A DNA stretch of 60,000 nucleotides from Cryptomeria japonica (lineage: Eukaryota; Streptophyta; Pinopsida; Cupressales; Cupressaceae). This document shows, piece by piece, positions 12,488 through 25,200 of the stretch. Position numbers and translations under genes: made by a program. Below the pieces are notes generated by a model. It saw only the letters and a program-made list of their open reading frames with translations, ran no database searches and had not been told where the DNA came from. The stretch's first letter is position 1. Every line of letters starts with the position of its first letter. The stretch covers positions 108,630,406-108,690,405 of the forward strand of contig NC_081415.1 in NCBI RefSeq assembly GCF_030272615.1, given 5' to 3'.

Positions 12488-12622
12488 TATGAAATTTTTA
12501 AGTTGCATTGTCCGTAAATTGTGAAATTTTTAAGTTGCGTTGTCCATCAATTGTGAAATTTTTAAGTTGCATTGTCCATCAATTGTGAAATTTTTAAGTT
12601 GCGTTGTCGATCACCTTTGTCC
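12488..12622. repeat. Tandem repeat, about 32-bp unit, four copies
   Basis: Four consecutive copies share the core GAAATTTTTAAGTTGC followed by an RTTGTCC-like word and a short AT spacer. A further diverged copy appears at about 14141-14175, on the far side of the palindrome array, so the array is bracketed by members of this repeat. Confidence 0.8.
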
Positions 12623-12699
12623 TCGAAAACTGGCAACCTGTCATACTCCATTTTAAATTTCTTTGGCCTCACCAAACAACAAAAGCATCTAAGATAGTG

Positions 12700-14090
12700 T
12701 GTTATGTGCCTTCTGATTCGCGGACTGCCTGGCCGCCATTTCTTTTTGGCTCACGAAATGATAAAATTGACTAACACGTCGTGTTAGTCGATTTTGCTAA
12801 TTCGCGGAGTAGCAGGCTACCATTTCCTTTACAATATAGATTGACTAACATGCGTCTTAGTCACATGTTTTACATCATTGATTTTACAATAAACGGGTGC
12901 GAATGACCAACACGTCGCTTTCACATTGTAGGAAAGGTTCATTTTGGAGCCAGAATAGTCGCGACCTTTCCTTTTGGCTTGCGAAATGGCAAAATTGACT
13001 ACATGACGTGTTTTTCTATTTTGTCGTTTCACGTGGCAAAAGGAAATGGCAGGCAGGAAGTCTGCGAATCAACAAAATTGACTAACATGGCATCTTAGTC
13101 GATTTTGCTGATTCGTGGACTACTTGGCTGCCATTTCCTTTTGCCACGCGAAACGATGAAATAGACTAACACGTTGTGTTAGATGATTTCATCGTTTCTT
13201 GGGCCAAAAGGAAAGCGAATAAGTGAAATTGACTAACACGACATGTTAGTCAATTTCATCGTTTCCTCGAAAATTACGGCTTGCCAGTCCAGGAATCAAC
13301 AAAATCGACTAACACGATGTGTTAGTCGATTTTGCTGATTTGTGGACTGGCAAGCCGCCATTTCCGTTTGGCCCGTGAAATGATGAAATTGACTAACATG
13401 TTGTGTTAGTTGATTTCACTGACTCACGGACTGGCAAGCCGCCATTTCCTTTTGGCCCGCGAAATGACGAAATCGATTAACACGACGTGTTAGTCTATTT
13501 CATCGTTTCACGTGGCAAAAGGAAATGGTGGGAAACCAGTCCGTGAATCAACTAACACGATGTCTTAGTCCATTTTGCTAATTCGAGGACTGCTTGGCTG
13601 TTGTTTCCTTTTGTCCCGCAAAATGGCGAAATAGACTAACATGCCATGTTAGTCGATTTCACTGATTTGCGGACTAGCTACCCGCCATTTCCTTTTGCCA
13701 CGTAAAATGGTGAAATAGACTAACACACTGTGTTAGTCATTTTCGCTAATTCATGGACTAGCAAGCTGCCATTTCCTTTGCCACACAAAATGACAAAATA
13801 GACTAACACGCTGTGTTAGTCAATTTCACCATTTTGTGGGACAAAAGGAAATGGTGGCCTGCCAGTCCACGAATTAGCGAAATCGACTAACACGATGTGT
13901 TAGTCAATTTTGCTATTTCACAAGCCAAATGGAAATGGCGACCTGCCAGTCCACAAATCAACGAAATCGACTAACACTCCATGTTAGTCGATTTCACTGA
14001 TTTGCAGATTGCTTGGCTGCCATTTCCTTTTGCCCCGCGAAATGATGAAATAGACTAACAAGTCGTGTTGGTCGATTTCGCAGATTGTCT
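12700..14090. repeat. Array of about 16 near-palindromic units
   Basis: The core GACTAACACG-two bases-GTGTTAGTC (allowing a few mismatches) recurs about 16 times, mostly 82-86 bp apart with some gaps of 68-74. Each core is flanked by arms with GAAATGATGAAAT on one side and ATTTTGCTGATTCGCGGACT or variants on the other, followed by GCCATTTCCTTTTGGC or its reverse complement. Unit orientation alternates in places, so larger palindromes arise. The array lies directly upstream (minus-strand sense) of the unit 1 frame, as the array at 27430-28700 lies upstream of the homologous frame in element 2. Its function is unknown; I infer a regulatory or hairpin-RNA role only as a possibility. Confidence 0.85.
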
Positions 14091-14744
14091 TTACCATGTT
14101 TGACAACTTTGTCGATAATTTCTATTATATGTAATTTATGTTCAATTTTTAAGTTTCCTTGTTGATCACTTATGAAATTATTTTATACTATATGCTAGTG
14201 TTATACACATAGTCTAGTGCTGTCTTCAATTATCTTGCCCCATTCCCTTTGATGACATGTAATGGATTGTTTATATTGTAACAATAATGCATTTTAAAAT
14301 CCTAACCTCCTTAATTAATCTTGTTGATCTATCTTAAATGAATCATTGACATACTTGCATCATCATGAAGGAGAGAAAATTGTCTTCAATCCAAGTGTTC
14401 ATAATTTACACATCTGCATTCCATATCTCACATCTTAATTTCATTGCATATGAAAATTGCATTATTACATAAATCAATGCTATTCTTTTTAGAGTAGACT
14501 TAATGATATGACATGTTTAGAGAAAGGATTATATTTATTAGATTTAAATTAACATATAAAGTGTATTGGTTTGTATACATATAAAGTGTATAGAGACAAA
14601 CATAAAAATTGTAAACATAACTAACACAAACATATAAATTGTAAACATAATCAAGACAAACTATGTACGAAGATCGACTATGTAACCATAGAAATGAACT
14701 GTTTTATAAAAAGAGCATAGTCATATAGGAACAGTTATACAATT
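14091..14744. other. AT-rich non-coding stretch
   Basis: Apart from the diverged 32-bp repeat copy near 14141-14175 and short ACATATAAAGTGTAT-like direct repeats near 14555-14595, nothing is recognised here. Confidence 0.3.
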
Positions 14745-15245
14745 TTAATGAGAGAACCTCCTCTGTGTTGGGAATCTACCCTGAATCTTGACAAACCTCA
14801 GTGCTGGCTGAGGACTATCATAACCAGTGAAAAAGCAGGTGTAGTCCATAATGAGGAGGTTCCATGGAAAGAATGCCATGACATCCTTGATATTATCATT
14901 GGAGCGTGGCACTAGGGCCCATCCATGTCTCCAATGGGGTCTATCAGCACACATTATGTGAAACCGAGGGAGAGTGACTGACCAGTACATAAGGGTGAAA
15001 TACACTGGCCATAGTCGCCTATACAAAGTGACAATCACCTGAGTCAATGCTCGGGAAAACAACAACACCTCTTCTATATGGATGGTGTACATATTATCCT
15101 CATAATAATGTCTTTCAATTCGTACGGTCCACTCACCGGCCCGTCTGGGAGTTATCATTCATATAATATCCGCAATGATGATATCCAGAAGGTGTTGAAA
15201 TAAGGCAGACTCCTCGTCATTCTCTGCCAACCTTTGTAGTAGTCT
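14745..15245 (-). pseudogene. Unrecognised coding-like fragment
   Basis: The minus strand is open for 137 codons from 15158 to 14745. In the same frame across one stop it extends upstream to about 15245, reading an acidic helix (LAENDEESALFQHLLDIII) before MITPRRAGEW. The product is rich in Trp, Tyr and Arg, with no domain I know. A possible splice-acceptor-like CTACAG lies just upstream. It sits downstream of the decayed MULE-type gene on the same strand, with element E between them, but a link is not shown. Confidence 0.35.
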
Positions 15246-15695
15246 GTAGATACATATGATAAGAGTGTTAGTAATATAACTATAGCATTCAATAAATGTA
15301 AGATATAAGAGTGTTAAGCACTAAAAAAATCCAAGACATAATCACACCATAAGAGTATTAATTATTTAACTAGAGCATTCCATAATTTGAAGACATAAAA
15401 GCGTAATATTGAAAATTAAGTTGCATAAAACCTGCGCTTGTCACCCGACGTGTATGTGAAAGCCATTAAGGGATAAAAAAAGACAAAAAAAATGGACCTA
15501 CATACAAAGACACATTATAAAAGATGGTTAGGGACAGTAATAGTAAACATTACAATGCAACTACAATAAAGAAAGTTGTTCCATATTACGCAACAGGTTG
15601 AATGAAGAATGGATAAACATCAAGCACATATATGACATAGTTACAAACAAAAAGCTTAATCTGAACAAATAATAATAAAATTAATATCAGGGAGG
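15246..15695. other. Non-coding stretch left of element E
   Basis: AT-rich sequence with no coding frame. It ends at the target-site copy GGAGG just left of the LTR. Confidence 0.3.
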
Positions 15696-16474
15696 TGTTA
15701 GAATCAATGACAGTCCCAAAGACACTGAGAGGGGGGGTGAATCAGTGTCTAACCGGTTAACAGAATATTTAAACTTATTAAGAACTTTGTATCTCAAAAC
15801 GGTGTATTGGTAAATAAGAATTAATGCAACAAATAAGAATAATAGAGACAACATAGAAAACACACCATAACACAAGATATTTAATGAGGAAAACTGGTGT
15901 GAGAAAAACCTCGATGGGATTTGTGACCCACAATATTCAATCACTAGCTGATGAATAAATATTACTTACAATGAGGGGCCTGCGCATGTAGGAAGGCTAA
16001 CTGCCTAGAGCTCACTACTCAATCACAAAATAGAAGTCTCATTGACTTACAAAATGGATTATCAAAATACAATACAATGTACTGCTTCAGATCAACATCA
16101 ACTATGCCAAGTTCAGTACCGGTTTAAGCTCAGTCTATTACCAAAAACCTTCACTATCAACTATATCACCTTATGCAAAAATATCATGTATCATCTCTCT
16201 CTCTCACACATACAAAATGACCTATAAGATCTCATAAATATATATGAGTCTTTTACAATATGTCATGTCGGCTTTTACAAAAGATAATTACAATATAAAA
16301 CAATAAACAAAATTTTATTCCATGTTGGCTTGAGTGCTAATATCCATTATTGCCACTGCTGGTGAATGTAGAAGTCTATTGCCGGTGGGTTGACAGATGA
16401 TTGCCAATTGGTTTCCAGTTGGTTGCTATCAATGACAACATCAACTATTTTCATAAGACTGTAGAATGCCAACA
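15696..16474 (-). repeat. Element E 3' LTR
   Basis: 779 bp, collinear with 21466-22277 and shorter by small deletions in the right half (the other copy has an extra GGTGTCGGTAACTGTCTGT-type stretch near 22160). TG...CA ends. Confidence 0.88.
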
Positions 16475-16490
16475 ATCTCCCCCTTTGGAA
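16475..16490 (-). promoter_or_regulatory. Element E polypurine tract
   Basis: On the minus strand it reads CCAAAGGGGGAGAT directly before the LTR. Purine tract composition and position fit a plus-strand primer. Confidence 0.75.
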
Positions 16491-16707
16491 TTGATGGTAA
16501 CACTCATGAGAAAAATCCAAAACTGTTCTGAAAATTGAAGTCCAAAAAGTTTCCAAAAAGATGTGCTCTCCTTGAGCAAATGATCTCCTCTGAATAAGAA
16601 TTTTTCTCTCCACTACTCCCCCTTTGACATCAATGACAAAGGTTGTCAAAAATTGTCAAATGAGTGCAAACATTTCACCTCAAAGTCTATAACCGGTTGG
16701 TTACAAT

Positions 16708-19700
16708 CTAAAAGATATCTGCCAAAACCAAATTCAGACTCTGCATAAACCTTTTTCTATCATTCAAAGTTGCCTCAGTTTGTTGGATCATGCCAGTGAG
16801 ATAATGCATGTGATCTTTCGGTGATTGTTTTCCTTGAAGTAATGCCTTGGATATTTCTATTCTTTGAGATATAAGATTGTCCAACTTGGGACCAAGTTTA
16901 TTTTTAAGTTCTTTGACATTAGACCTTATCCTTGCCTTTTCTTTCTCAAGTTTCTCTAGTTTTTCTTCAAAGCCTGCCATTTCTTGCTCAAAAACCGATA
17001 TGTGGTCGGATGAGCCAATTATGTTAGCAGCCATGTCTTCAATTTCTTTCTGCATTTTACTGATCTCCTTGTCTATATCCTCTGTCAGAATGTGAGGTTT
17101 GCATGTTTCCCTGTATAGCTCTTTGTACTTTAAAATAGTAGAGTTTAGTGCCGGTAATAATGTATTTAGGTGTTCTGTGCACTTCTTTATGGTGTCATTA
17201 AAGAATTTGTCCTTCTCCTTTTCAACTCTTTCCTTTATTATATCCTCATTCACTTTATCAATGGTTATTACATTGTTAGTAATAAATTTGGACAATGTGT
17301 CCAATTTACCTAAAGAATCCTTAATATGATCTATGTTACAATTTGGTGCAATCAATTTAAGAATGGGTACAATGTTATCAATTGCCTTGTAGGCCAATGC
17401 ATTGCAATCTGTTATCTTTTTGATTGAATCCAAAAGTACCTTTGTAACATTGGTAGGTCTGAATTCACTTGATGATGTGTTGGATGTCTGACCAATTGCC
17501 TTTATCATCTCTGTGCTTCCATCAATTGTAACCATTTTACTTGTGCTTTCCACCAGTGGATCAGTCTAGGTTTTCATCTCAACTTGCAAGGGTTTCTTAG
17601 ACTGTTTTGATATCTCTGTGATTGTTGATTCCTTTGCCTCAGTATGTACCTCTGCCACAATAGGTTTCTCTGTAAGTTCAACTGTCTATATCTCAGTCTC
17701 AGGTGGCCCTATGCCAACATCTATTCCTTCAGTAGGTTTCCCAGTATCTAATGGTTGCTCTGTTTGGGTTGGGATCTCGACCTCAATAGTCTCTATCAGT
17801 TTCTCAGCCATGTTTCCACTATCAACATTGTCTTCCTCAACCTCTGCACTATCCTTATCTACAACAATATTTACTTTCTAAGTATCCAAATTCATGGTGA
17901 AGAGTATCTCAGATTTAGGATTAGTGTCATCATGTGGAACACCTTAAGTGTCAATAAACGATGGATCATCTGTGTGTACCAGTGCAGTATCCAAAGGTGG
18001 TGGTAGATTGTCAGTAATCTTGATGCTTGGAATACCACCAAATTTTCCTTTGCCCTTGTCCTTATCCTTCTGACACACTTTAAATGTTTTCTTTGGTCGG
18101 TTCATTTCCTCTTGTTTTTCCTTCTCCACAAAAAATATATTCCAGTTATCAGTAGTCTCATCTGTAATCTCTTTCACTCTTCCTACCATTAAACTTACTT
18201 GCCGGTGACCACCAGAAAAAACAGATCGGTTAGCCTCAGAGATTAGTTCATCAATTTCCTCTTTTGAGTTTACAGGATGTACAACTAGAACTTTTTCACC
18301 TTTCAGTTTCTTATCTAATTCCATCACTGCAATCCTTTTTGCCTCCAATCTCCAGATGTAAAATAATACCGTTTTCAATTCTTTCCCTGTCAGAATCATT
18401 AAATGTGTTATACACTTTGTGTACATTAGCCAAGTTTCCATCATCACTTATCTCATTCAATGTCATTCAAAGAAGGAGTAACAAGTTGTTGTTTCTTCTT
18501 TGGTGTTAGTTTCTTTTGTGGTTCCCTTATTGCCTGTTGTTTCTTCCTCAACTTGATCTCTTAGGTGAAGGAGAGGGTACCGGTGAAGGTTTTCTCTTCC
18601 TCCTTTCAACTCTCTTAAACTCTGTTGGTTTCTCACTATGAGAAGATGTGCCAACCGGTGAAATGTGTGACTCCAGTTGAAGTCCTTCAAGCTCACTAGT
18701 CGATATGCCACTAATATTCATTACATTTTCCTTGATTTCCTTCACTTTCTTGGATGCATCTCTAATATATTTTTCTCTTTTCTTTCTTTTCTTTAATATT
18801 TTTACATCACTTTCAATAGTCTCAGCACTACCAAAAACTTGTTCTGATGATTCTCTCAGTGCACCTAGTAAAGCTTTTGCATAAGTCTCAAGAATGTTAA
18901 GATCTACCTCATATCCCATTTTAGTCACCCAGACAATACTAGAGAGTAAAACTTCCATCCATGTCTCATCTTTCTTGATAATAAAGCATATCTCTTTGTC
19001 ATATTTGTCCACTATACTCTGTGGTAGTCTTTCTCTAGTTTTCATTTTTGCTTGAATTTTTTTAAAGTATTCAATTATATTGTTGTCCTTTGCATTTCCC
19101 ATGCCGATAAAAGCTTCCTATAATTGTGTCCCTACTGGTATATCATATCCAAAGTCTTTAGGTCCTGTACTGGGGATTTCCTTAGTGAAATACAACATTA
19201 AGCATACCAAAAGATTTCCAAAGAGGAATTTCCCTTTCTTATGTCCTTTAATCTTTTTCAAATTATCAATAAGTTCATCTTTTAGCCACTCACACAATCT
19301 ATCATTGCATTGTTGTTGACCATCTCATAAGCACTCTTTATACAAAGACTAGAAACTGAGTTTAGCCTATTATCATGTGTGGTCTTCTATCTTAGCACCA
19401 TAATTACAAATATCACATTGATGTCCTTGATATCATTCACTCTTAGTGATCTATTGTTACATGTTGCTCCTGTTAGGGTCATCACTTTGTTGTTAGGAAT
19501 CTTGTTTGTTTCATCAGGTCTGCTGCCGGTTGAGGGTAAACTAGTTACTGCCCTAATTGCTTGCCGAGTTATTTTGCAAACAGAATCCAACCATAAGAAT
19601 TCTCCATGTGCTCTACTCAAAACAATTCTTACTACTTCCTCCGAAAATTGAGGAATGTTCAGTATCTCCACAAAACCTAGAGTTTCTACAATCTTGTGTT

Positions 19701-19965
19701 CAGGTTTAACAACACCATTTTCATCACAAATTACCTTAGTAAACATTTTCATCAATTCTTTAGAACCTAGTTCTTCTATATTGCAATGTATATAAATCCT
19801 AGGGTCTTATGCAAATACTACACCTTTAGGAATTTTAGAAAATGCCCCTATAGAGTCATCTTGTTTTGCAATCTCGAGAATTATCTTAAATACAGGCCTA
19901 GGGCATTTCACGTTTTCTACAATAGTAGGGTTCGAAATAAACTCAGGAGTAGAAGAAGAAGCCAT
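16708..19965 (-). pseudogene. Element E second frame, large unknown protein
   Basis: It reads from an ATG at 19965 (MASSSTPEFI) to a stop at 16708, about 1085 codons, broken by stops and frameshifts. Segments remain open at 19387-19755, 18548-19102, 17944-18447 and 16708-17553. The first half looks globular (conserved-looking LPSTGSRPDE, GEFLWLDSVCKITRQAIRAV). The middle is Lys/Glu/Pro-rich. The last 280 residues are a long coiled coil (DKEISKMQKEIEDMA, FEEKLEKLEKEKARIRS). No polymerase, protease or integrase motif is present. Length, position after gag, and globular-then-coiled-coil layout echo the unknown frames of unit 1 and element 2, but I cannot demonstrate sequence homology by eye. It could also be captured host sequence. 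Confidence 0.55.
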
Positions 19966-20411
19966 TGAAAAATACCTTTAGCTAGCTAAAAATATTCTAA
20001 ATGCTTGAAGAAATCACTTCACACCTTCACCTTGAATGCCTTCACTCTATTTTCGCGCTCTCTACTAATTTGAATGCTCGGTGAGTTAAAAATGAGGGAA
20101 TTTAGTTGTTTTATAATAATATTTCTCCTACCAACCACATTAAATGCTCATCGGTTAAGTGAAAACTTAACACATCTGCTGGTAGAGAAGAAATCTATCT
20201 TCTCACCATCGACCGAGGGTAATCTGCATGATTTTCAACTTGTTGCAATACCCCCAAAGGGTTACTTCTCAGTTGGTTAAAGAATCTCCTGCCAGTGGAG
20301 GGTTACTTTGTTCTACCAGTATAGAGATAGTTTCATCAAAATTCTGATCTCTCTACCTGATCTATTGTTTCAAAAATTCTTGCTTTACCTCATCTACCTT
20401 TTCTTTGCCTT

Positions 20412-21445
20412 TCAAACTGGATCCTTTATTGTTTGCTGGTGAGTTTTGCTTCTACAAAATTTAGCAATATGTCCAACTTTGTTACAAGCATAACAAGTCA
20501 CATTATTCCTCTGAATAGCCTTTCCATATCCTATGCCAGTTTGTGTTCTGTATTGATTAGATAAGTGTCCATATCTTCCACAAACATAGCATTTCACATT
20601 CATTCTACAATTTTTTGAATTATGACCAACTTTGTTGCATTTGGAACATTGATCGGTAGGTGCATTGATATTCTGATTGTTTCTAAATCCACATTGATTT
20701 GATCTATGACCATATTTGTTGCAATTGAAACATTTGCCATTAAACTTATAAGCACTAGGTTATATAGGCACTAGGTTGTCTTACCAATTTGTTCTTATCT
20801 AGATTGTTTGCAGTGCCGAAACATTCTCCAACTTCAAATCCAAGTCCATTTGTATCTCCATTAGGTTTCTGACTTTTCAGCATGTCATCAAGCGCCTCTA
20901 AACTTTTCTTGAATTTCTCTTTGTGTTGATTTGCAGTAGCCAACTCATTTTCCAGAATATCCTTTTATCTCACAAGCTCAGTTTTATCAGGTTGCATGTG
21001 AATTAGATCTATCTTCAACATATCATTTTCATGACTAAGTTAGATTTTCATTTCCGGCATCATTGAGTCTCCTAGTCAAGTCTTCTTCATTCTTCTTCTT
21101 GTCTTCAATGTCTTTACAAAACCTCATAGTCATATCTTGCATTTCATTCTTCATAATACTATTTTCTTGTCTCAACTTGTTTGCAAGTTCTCTAAGAGTT
21201 TCTATTTCATTATCCTCATCCTACATCTGCATATGAAGTTTTTTTCTCTTATTCTTTGCAATAACCAGGTTGTTTTGAAGTGCCAAAATGAATTCTTGAA
21301 TAGTTTTAAGTTCATCCTCCAATATGATGTTCTTCACTTTTTCTGCATCATAGTCTACAAGAGCTCCTTCCAATTGTTTCCTTAAGTTCTCCATCTGTAC
21401 CGGTGTCAGAATCTTCCTCAAGCTGTTAGGATTTTGAAAATAGAG
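20412..21445 (-). pseudogene. Element E Gag, C-terminal half only
   Basis: Starting just inside the primer-binding site, the minus strand reads a coiled coil (MENLRKQLEGALVDYDAEK ... LREL-ANKLRQENSIMKNEM), then LEALDDMLKSQKPN with GLGF, a box typical of plant Ty1/copia Gag after the coiled coil. Four CCHC zinc knuckles and a short basic tail ending at 20412 follow. The N-terminal Gag domain expected of copia elements is absent because the coiled coil begins right after the primer site. Several stops (for example near 20757 and 20970-21050) interrupt it. The product would have bound RNA inside particles. Confidence 0.75.
20454..20732 (-). other. Four tandem CCHC zinc knuckles
   Basis: In order, on the minus strand: CFNCNKYGHRSNQC, CSKCNKVGHNSKNC, CYVCGRYGHLSNQY and CYACNKVGHIAKFC. 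Three keep all C-X2-C-X4-H-X4-C ligands; the third has lost its last Cys to Tyr, explicable by one transition. Two knuckles or fewer are usual for copia Gag. Confidence 0.85.
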
Positions 21446-21450
21446 GACCA

Positions 21451-21463
21451 GGCTCTGATACCA
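21451..21463 (-). promoter_or_regulatory. Element E primer-binding site (initiator Met tRNA)
   Basis: On the minus strand, two bases after the LTR, it reads TGGTATCAGAGCC, the classic plant copia site complementary to the 3' end of initiator tRNA-Met. Confidence 0.9.
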
Positions 21464-21465
21464 AT

Positions 21466-22277
21466 TGTTAGAATCAATGACAGTCCCAAAGACACTGAGA
21501 GGGGGGTGAATCAATGTCTAACTGGTTAACATAATATTTAAACTTATTAAGAACTTTGTATCTCAAAACAGTGTATCGGTAAATAAGAATTGATGCAACA
21601 AATAAGAATAACAGAGACAACATAGAAAACACACCATAACACAAGATATGTAATGAGGAAACCCAGTGTGGGAAAAACCTCGGTGGGATTTGTGACCCAC
21701 AATATTCACTCACTGGCCAATGAATAAATATTACTTACAATGAGGGGCCTACACATGCAGGAAGGCTAGCTGCCTAAAGCTCACTGCTCAATCACAAAAT
21801 AGAAGTCTTACTGACTTACAAAATGGATTATCAAAATCCAATACAATGTACTACTTCAGATCAACATCAACTATGCCAGGTTCAGTACTGGTTTAAGCTC
21901 AGTCTATTACCAAAAACCTTCGTTGTCAACTATATCACCTTATACAAAAATATCATCTATCATTTATAATCTCTCTCTCTCACACATACAAAATGACCTA
22001 TAATATCTCATAGATATATATGATTCTTTTAAAATATGCCATGTCAGCTTTTACAAAAGATAATTACAATATAAAATAATAAACAAAAGTTTATTCAATG
22101 TTGGCTTGAGTGTCGGTATCCATTATTTCCATTGCCGATGAATGTAGAAGTCTATTGCCGGTGTCGGTAACTGTCTGTGGGTTGACAGATGATTGACAGA
22201 TGGTTGCTAGTTGGTTGCCAGTTGGTTGCCATCATTGACAACATCAACTATTCTCATAAGAGTGTATAATGCCAACA
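21466..22277 (-). repeat. Element E 5' LTR
   Basis: 812 bp with TG...CA ends, followed by GAAGG, the right target-site copy. Confidence 0.88.
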
Positions 22278-25200
22278 GAAGGATCATTCTTTGATCCCTG
22301 TCCACGTAAAAGACCATCAAAAGCCAATCGTTGCCGCCGATTCCTATGGCCAGGTCTTGAGGGGGTACCAAACACTGTCACACATAAGTGTGAATCACTT
22401 TCACCAACTATAATACATGATGACTAAATAAACACGTGCAACATTCATATGTTTAGAAACCACTTACAGGTGACACTAGAGTACCAACCCGTATTAGACA
22501 CAACCGATGCAGTGGAAAGGACATGCGATTCTGGTGCTTGGTCCAATTGCCTCTTTCCCATTCTTCTCCTAGAAGTCTCAAAGGGGAACTCAAAGGTTAC
22601 ATGATGCTGAACATCATGATAAATCTTACTCGTAGTAATCTGCCTATGTTGTCGTCGATTGCAATGATGGACCCGACTTGCACTGAACCAAGGCCGCATA
22701 CGTTCGATGGTTGTATTGGCTGGATTGCTAGAGGGACTAAAATCAAATGACATGGCACCAACATTCTTAAGCTCAACCATGAACCTATTCAGACAACCTA
22801 CAAATGCCATTAGTTTATTGCCTGAACCTGACATTGTTTGCGACAAAATATTTAATTTTCTGCTTGCTTCGTTCCACATTACGGTGTCCACATCCTCTAA
22901 ATTTGTATGTGCATTAAAAATGCTATCGACGACAGGTTCAGGTGTTGGGTTTTAATTAGTATTAGCAGATGTGGGAGTTGACATAGGAATAGGATCTATA
23001 TGAAACAAGATCTTAGAGTGAAGTACACATCTTTTAAGTTAGCAAAGATCAACATTCACGAACATCCACTTACCTAGAACACGTGAATCATGGAATGAAT
23101 TGTTCATCATTGCAACAACCTTCAATGCATGCTTGCACATGTTTCCTTGCAAACTCCACAAACATTCACAGATGTAGAAGTGATCCCTAAATTTCCTAAC
23201 CACATACTAGTTGCACGAGGATTGACTTTTCACCCAATACCAACTAGAAGTAGTGTTGTCTAGAACATAATCAACATCAGGAATTGCCTTTGCCCTCTCC
23301 ATACTAGTTTGCAAATGTGTCAACCTATGGTTTTTGATAAATCCAAAATGCTGCAGTTCTCACTTATGTTGGTAGAATGGTTCCACTTTATACACAAGTA
23401 TAAAATACAGATTGTCCATCCTCCTCGAGCATGTCTTTTTATCATCTCTTAGGTGTAGCGACTTCAATTTTCCATGGTATGATTTGATGGCATTATTTGT
23501 GTCTTGGTTAGCATGAGCGAAATTCCTGAAGTTTTTTGCCCACATAGCTAGCCAAAAAAAAAAAGAAAAAAAGATTAAAAATAGCAGTAGGATGTCAACT
23601 ACCAAATGACAACCAAAATCGGTAACAAGTCATAAAGCCAAGTCGAAGGTAATGTCCAACTCACCGATACATCCTTCTCCTTGACAACATGTGCTGTAGA
23701 AGTACTCTAGAAAATGTGGTTGATCACTAAATTTGGCAAAGAAAGTGTGCAACTCCTCCACAATGCTCTCTTCACTTTCATGCATTGCCATCATTATCGC
23801 CCCTAGATGGTGAAAAATGTCCATTTCTTTTTCCTTCGTTTCATACTTGTACACATACCATGCTCGATGCACATGCCAAATATAAAGTATTGCACGACAT
23901 TCAAAAACACTCATGTTAGGAACAAAACGTTTAATTGATCCTGCTCATTTGAAATAAAATGTAGACCAACATATCATAATGTTTGATTTCATGTAGACAA
24001 ACATTTCGCTCTTGCACTTACTCTATCACATGAATCTCTACACTCGCATCGTCCATGATAAATGCATTGATCCTCCAATTAGGTCTCTTTTCCTTTCCTC
24101 ATCTCCGCAACTCCATCAACCACACCTAAATATCCTCGATCTTGTTCCTCGATGTCACAGCCCATGCAATAGGCACCCCCGATTGTTGTTCGTTGAAGAC
24201 GAGACACAAATACAATTGATATCGTTTTAAACAACAAATAGGAAGATCATGAGCATCCACAAATCAAATGGCCTGCATGAAAATAGGTTAAGTTCAAAGA
24301 GACTTACCCCACATTTATTTGTTGCAAATGTCAAATCCATTGAGATGATTGAGTCATGCAAGAATCAGACAATCATGTCAAGCATCCAAGATGTTTGTTT
24401 TCCCATAATGAAAGGTCTATCGACACCTTCTGGCTACTGGAAAAAAAGAAATTAGCCTCATCTTATTTTTTCCATTCTAAGATGCTAGTGGCATCGTGCA
24501 CATGCTTTCGTGACCAAATAGAATGGACCCTTGTTGCTGCGTTGATAACATCCTTGCGTGTGATGAATGAATCTCTCTTCTTCAACATGTCATGAAAAAT
24601 GGGATCATCAAGATGTCTGTCCATAATAGCATCAATGGTCACATCCATCAACAACAACCTCTCTATATATGCTTTGCATTCATCCAAAAGGTTTGGGGCA
24701 AATTGAGAGTGCAACTCATTGCTGGTATCATCCACGCCATGACAAGCTTCACCATTCTTGTCTACATGCAATGGTTGCTTCAATATCAAGATGGCCACAT
24801 CTGGCCTACCATATAACACCTTAACAATGAAGTGGCATGTACAACCTCTTTTTTTAATGATATTTCCAGGCACACTTCTTATTTGGTAACTTTTTCCTAT
24901 TGTCTTCTGGTGCATATGAACACCAATACCTTCAAAAACAACTCTCGTATTATCAACAACATTCGTAATGTTATTAAACATAGACAAAGAATAGGAAAGA
25001 ATGTGTCTATGAATTGGCTTTACATCTTTGTTGTATGCGTGTTGTGCACAACACTATCGTGCTCATTGTGTCGCTTTAAGAGGAATTGAGTTTCAACACC
25101 TTTGCACAATGATTCCCCTCTGATGAATGCATGCAATCTATTGAGTGAAATTACTACATAGAGGTTTGTCACTGAATCATTTTTGAAACAAATTAGTGTC

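Larger units (their letters stand above)
15696..22277 (-). mobile_element. Element E: non-autonomous Ty1/copia-like LTR retrotransposon
   Basis: Direct LTRs (15696-16474 and 21466-22277) begin TGTTAG and end GCCAACA on the plus strand. A copia-type primer-binding site complementary to the initiator tRNA-Met lies at 21451-21463 and a polypurine tract at 16475-16490, so E reads right to left. Flanks are GGAGG and GAAGG, a five-base duplication with one transition. The interior has a 5'-truncated gag with zinc knuckles and a second large unknown frame, and no protease, integrase or RT. The layout resembles terminal-repeat elements with only GAG plus cargo. It landed at or next to the stop codon of the MULE-type pseudogene. 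Confidence 0.9.
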
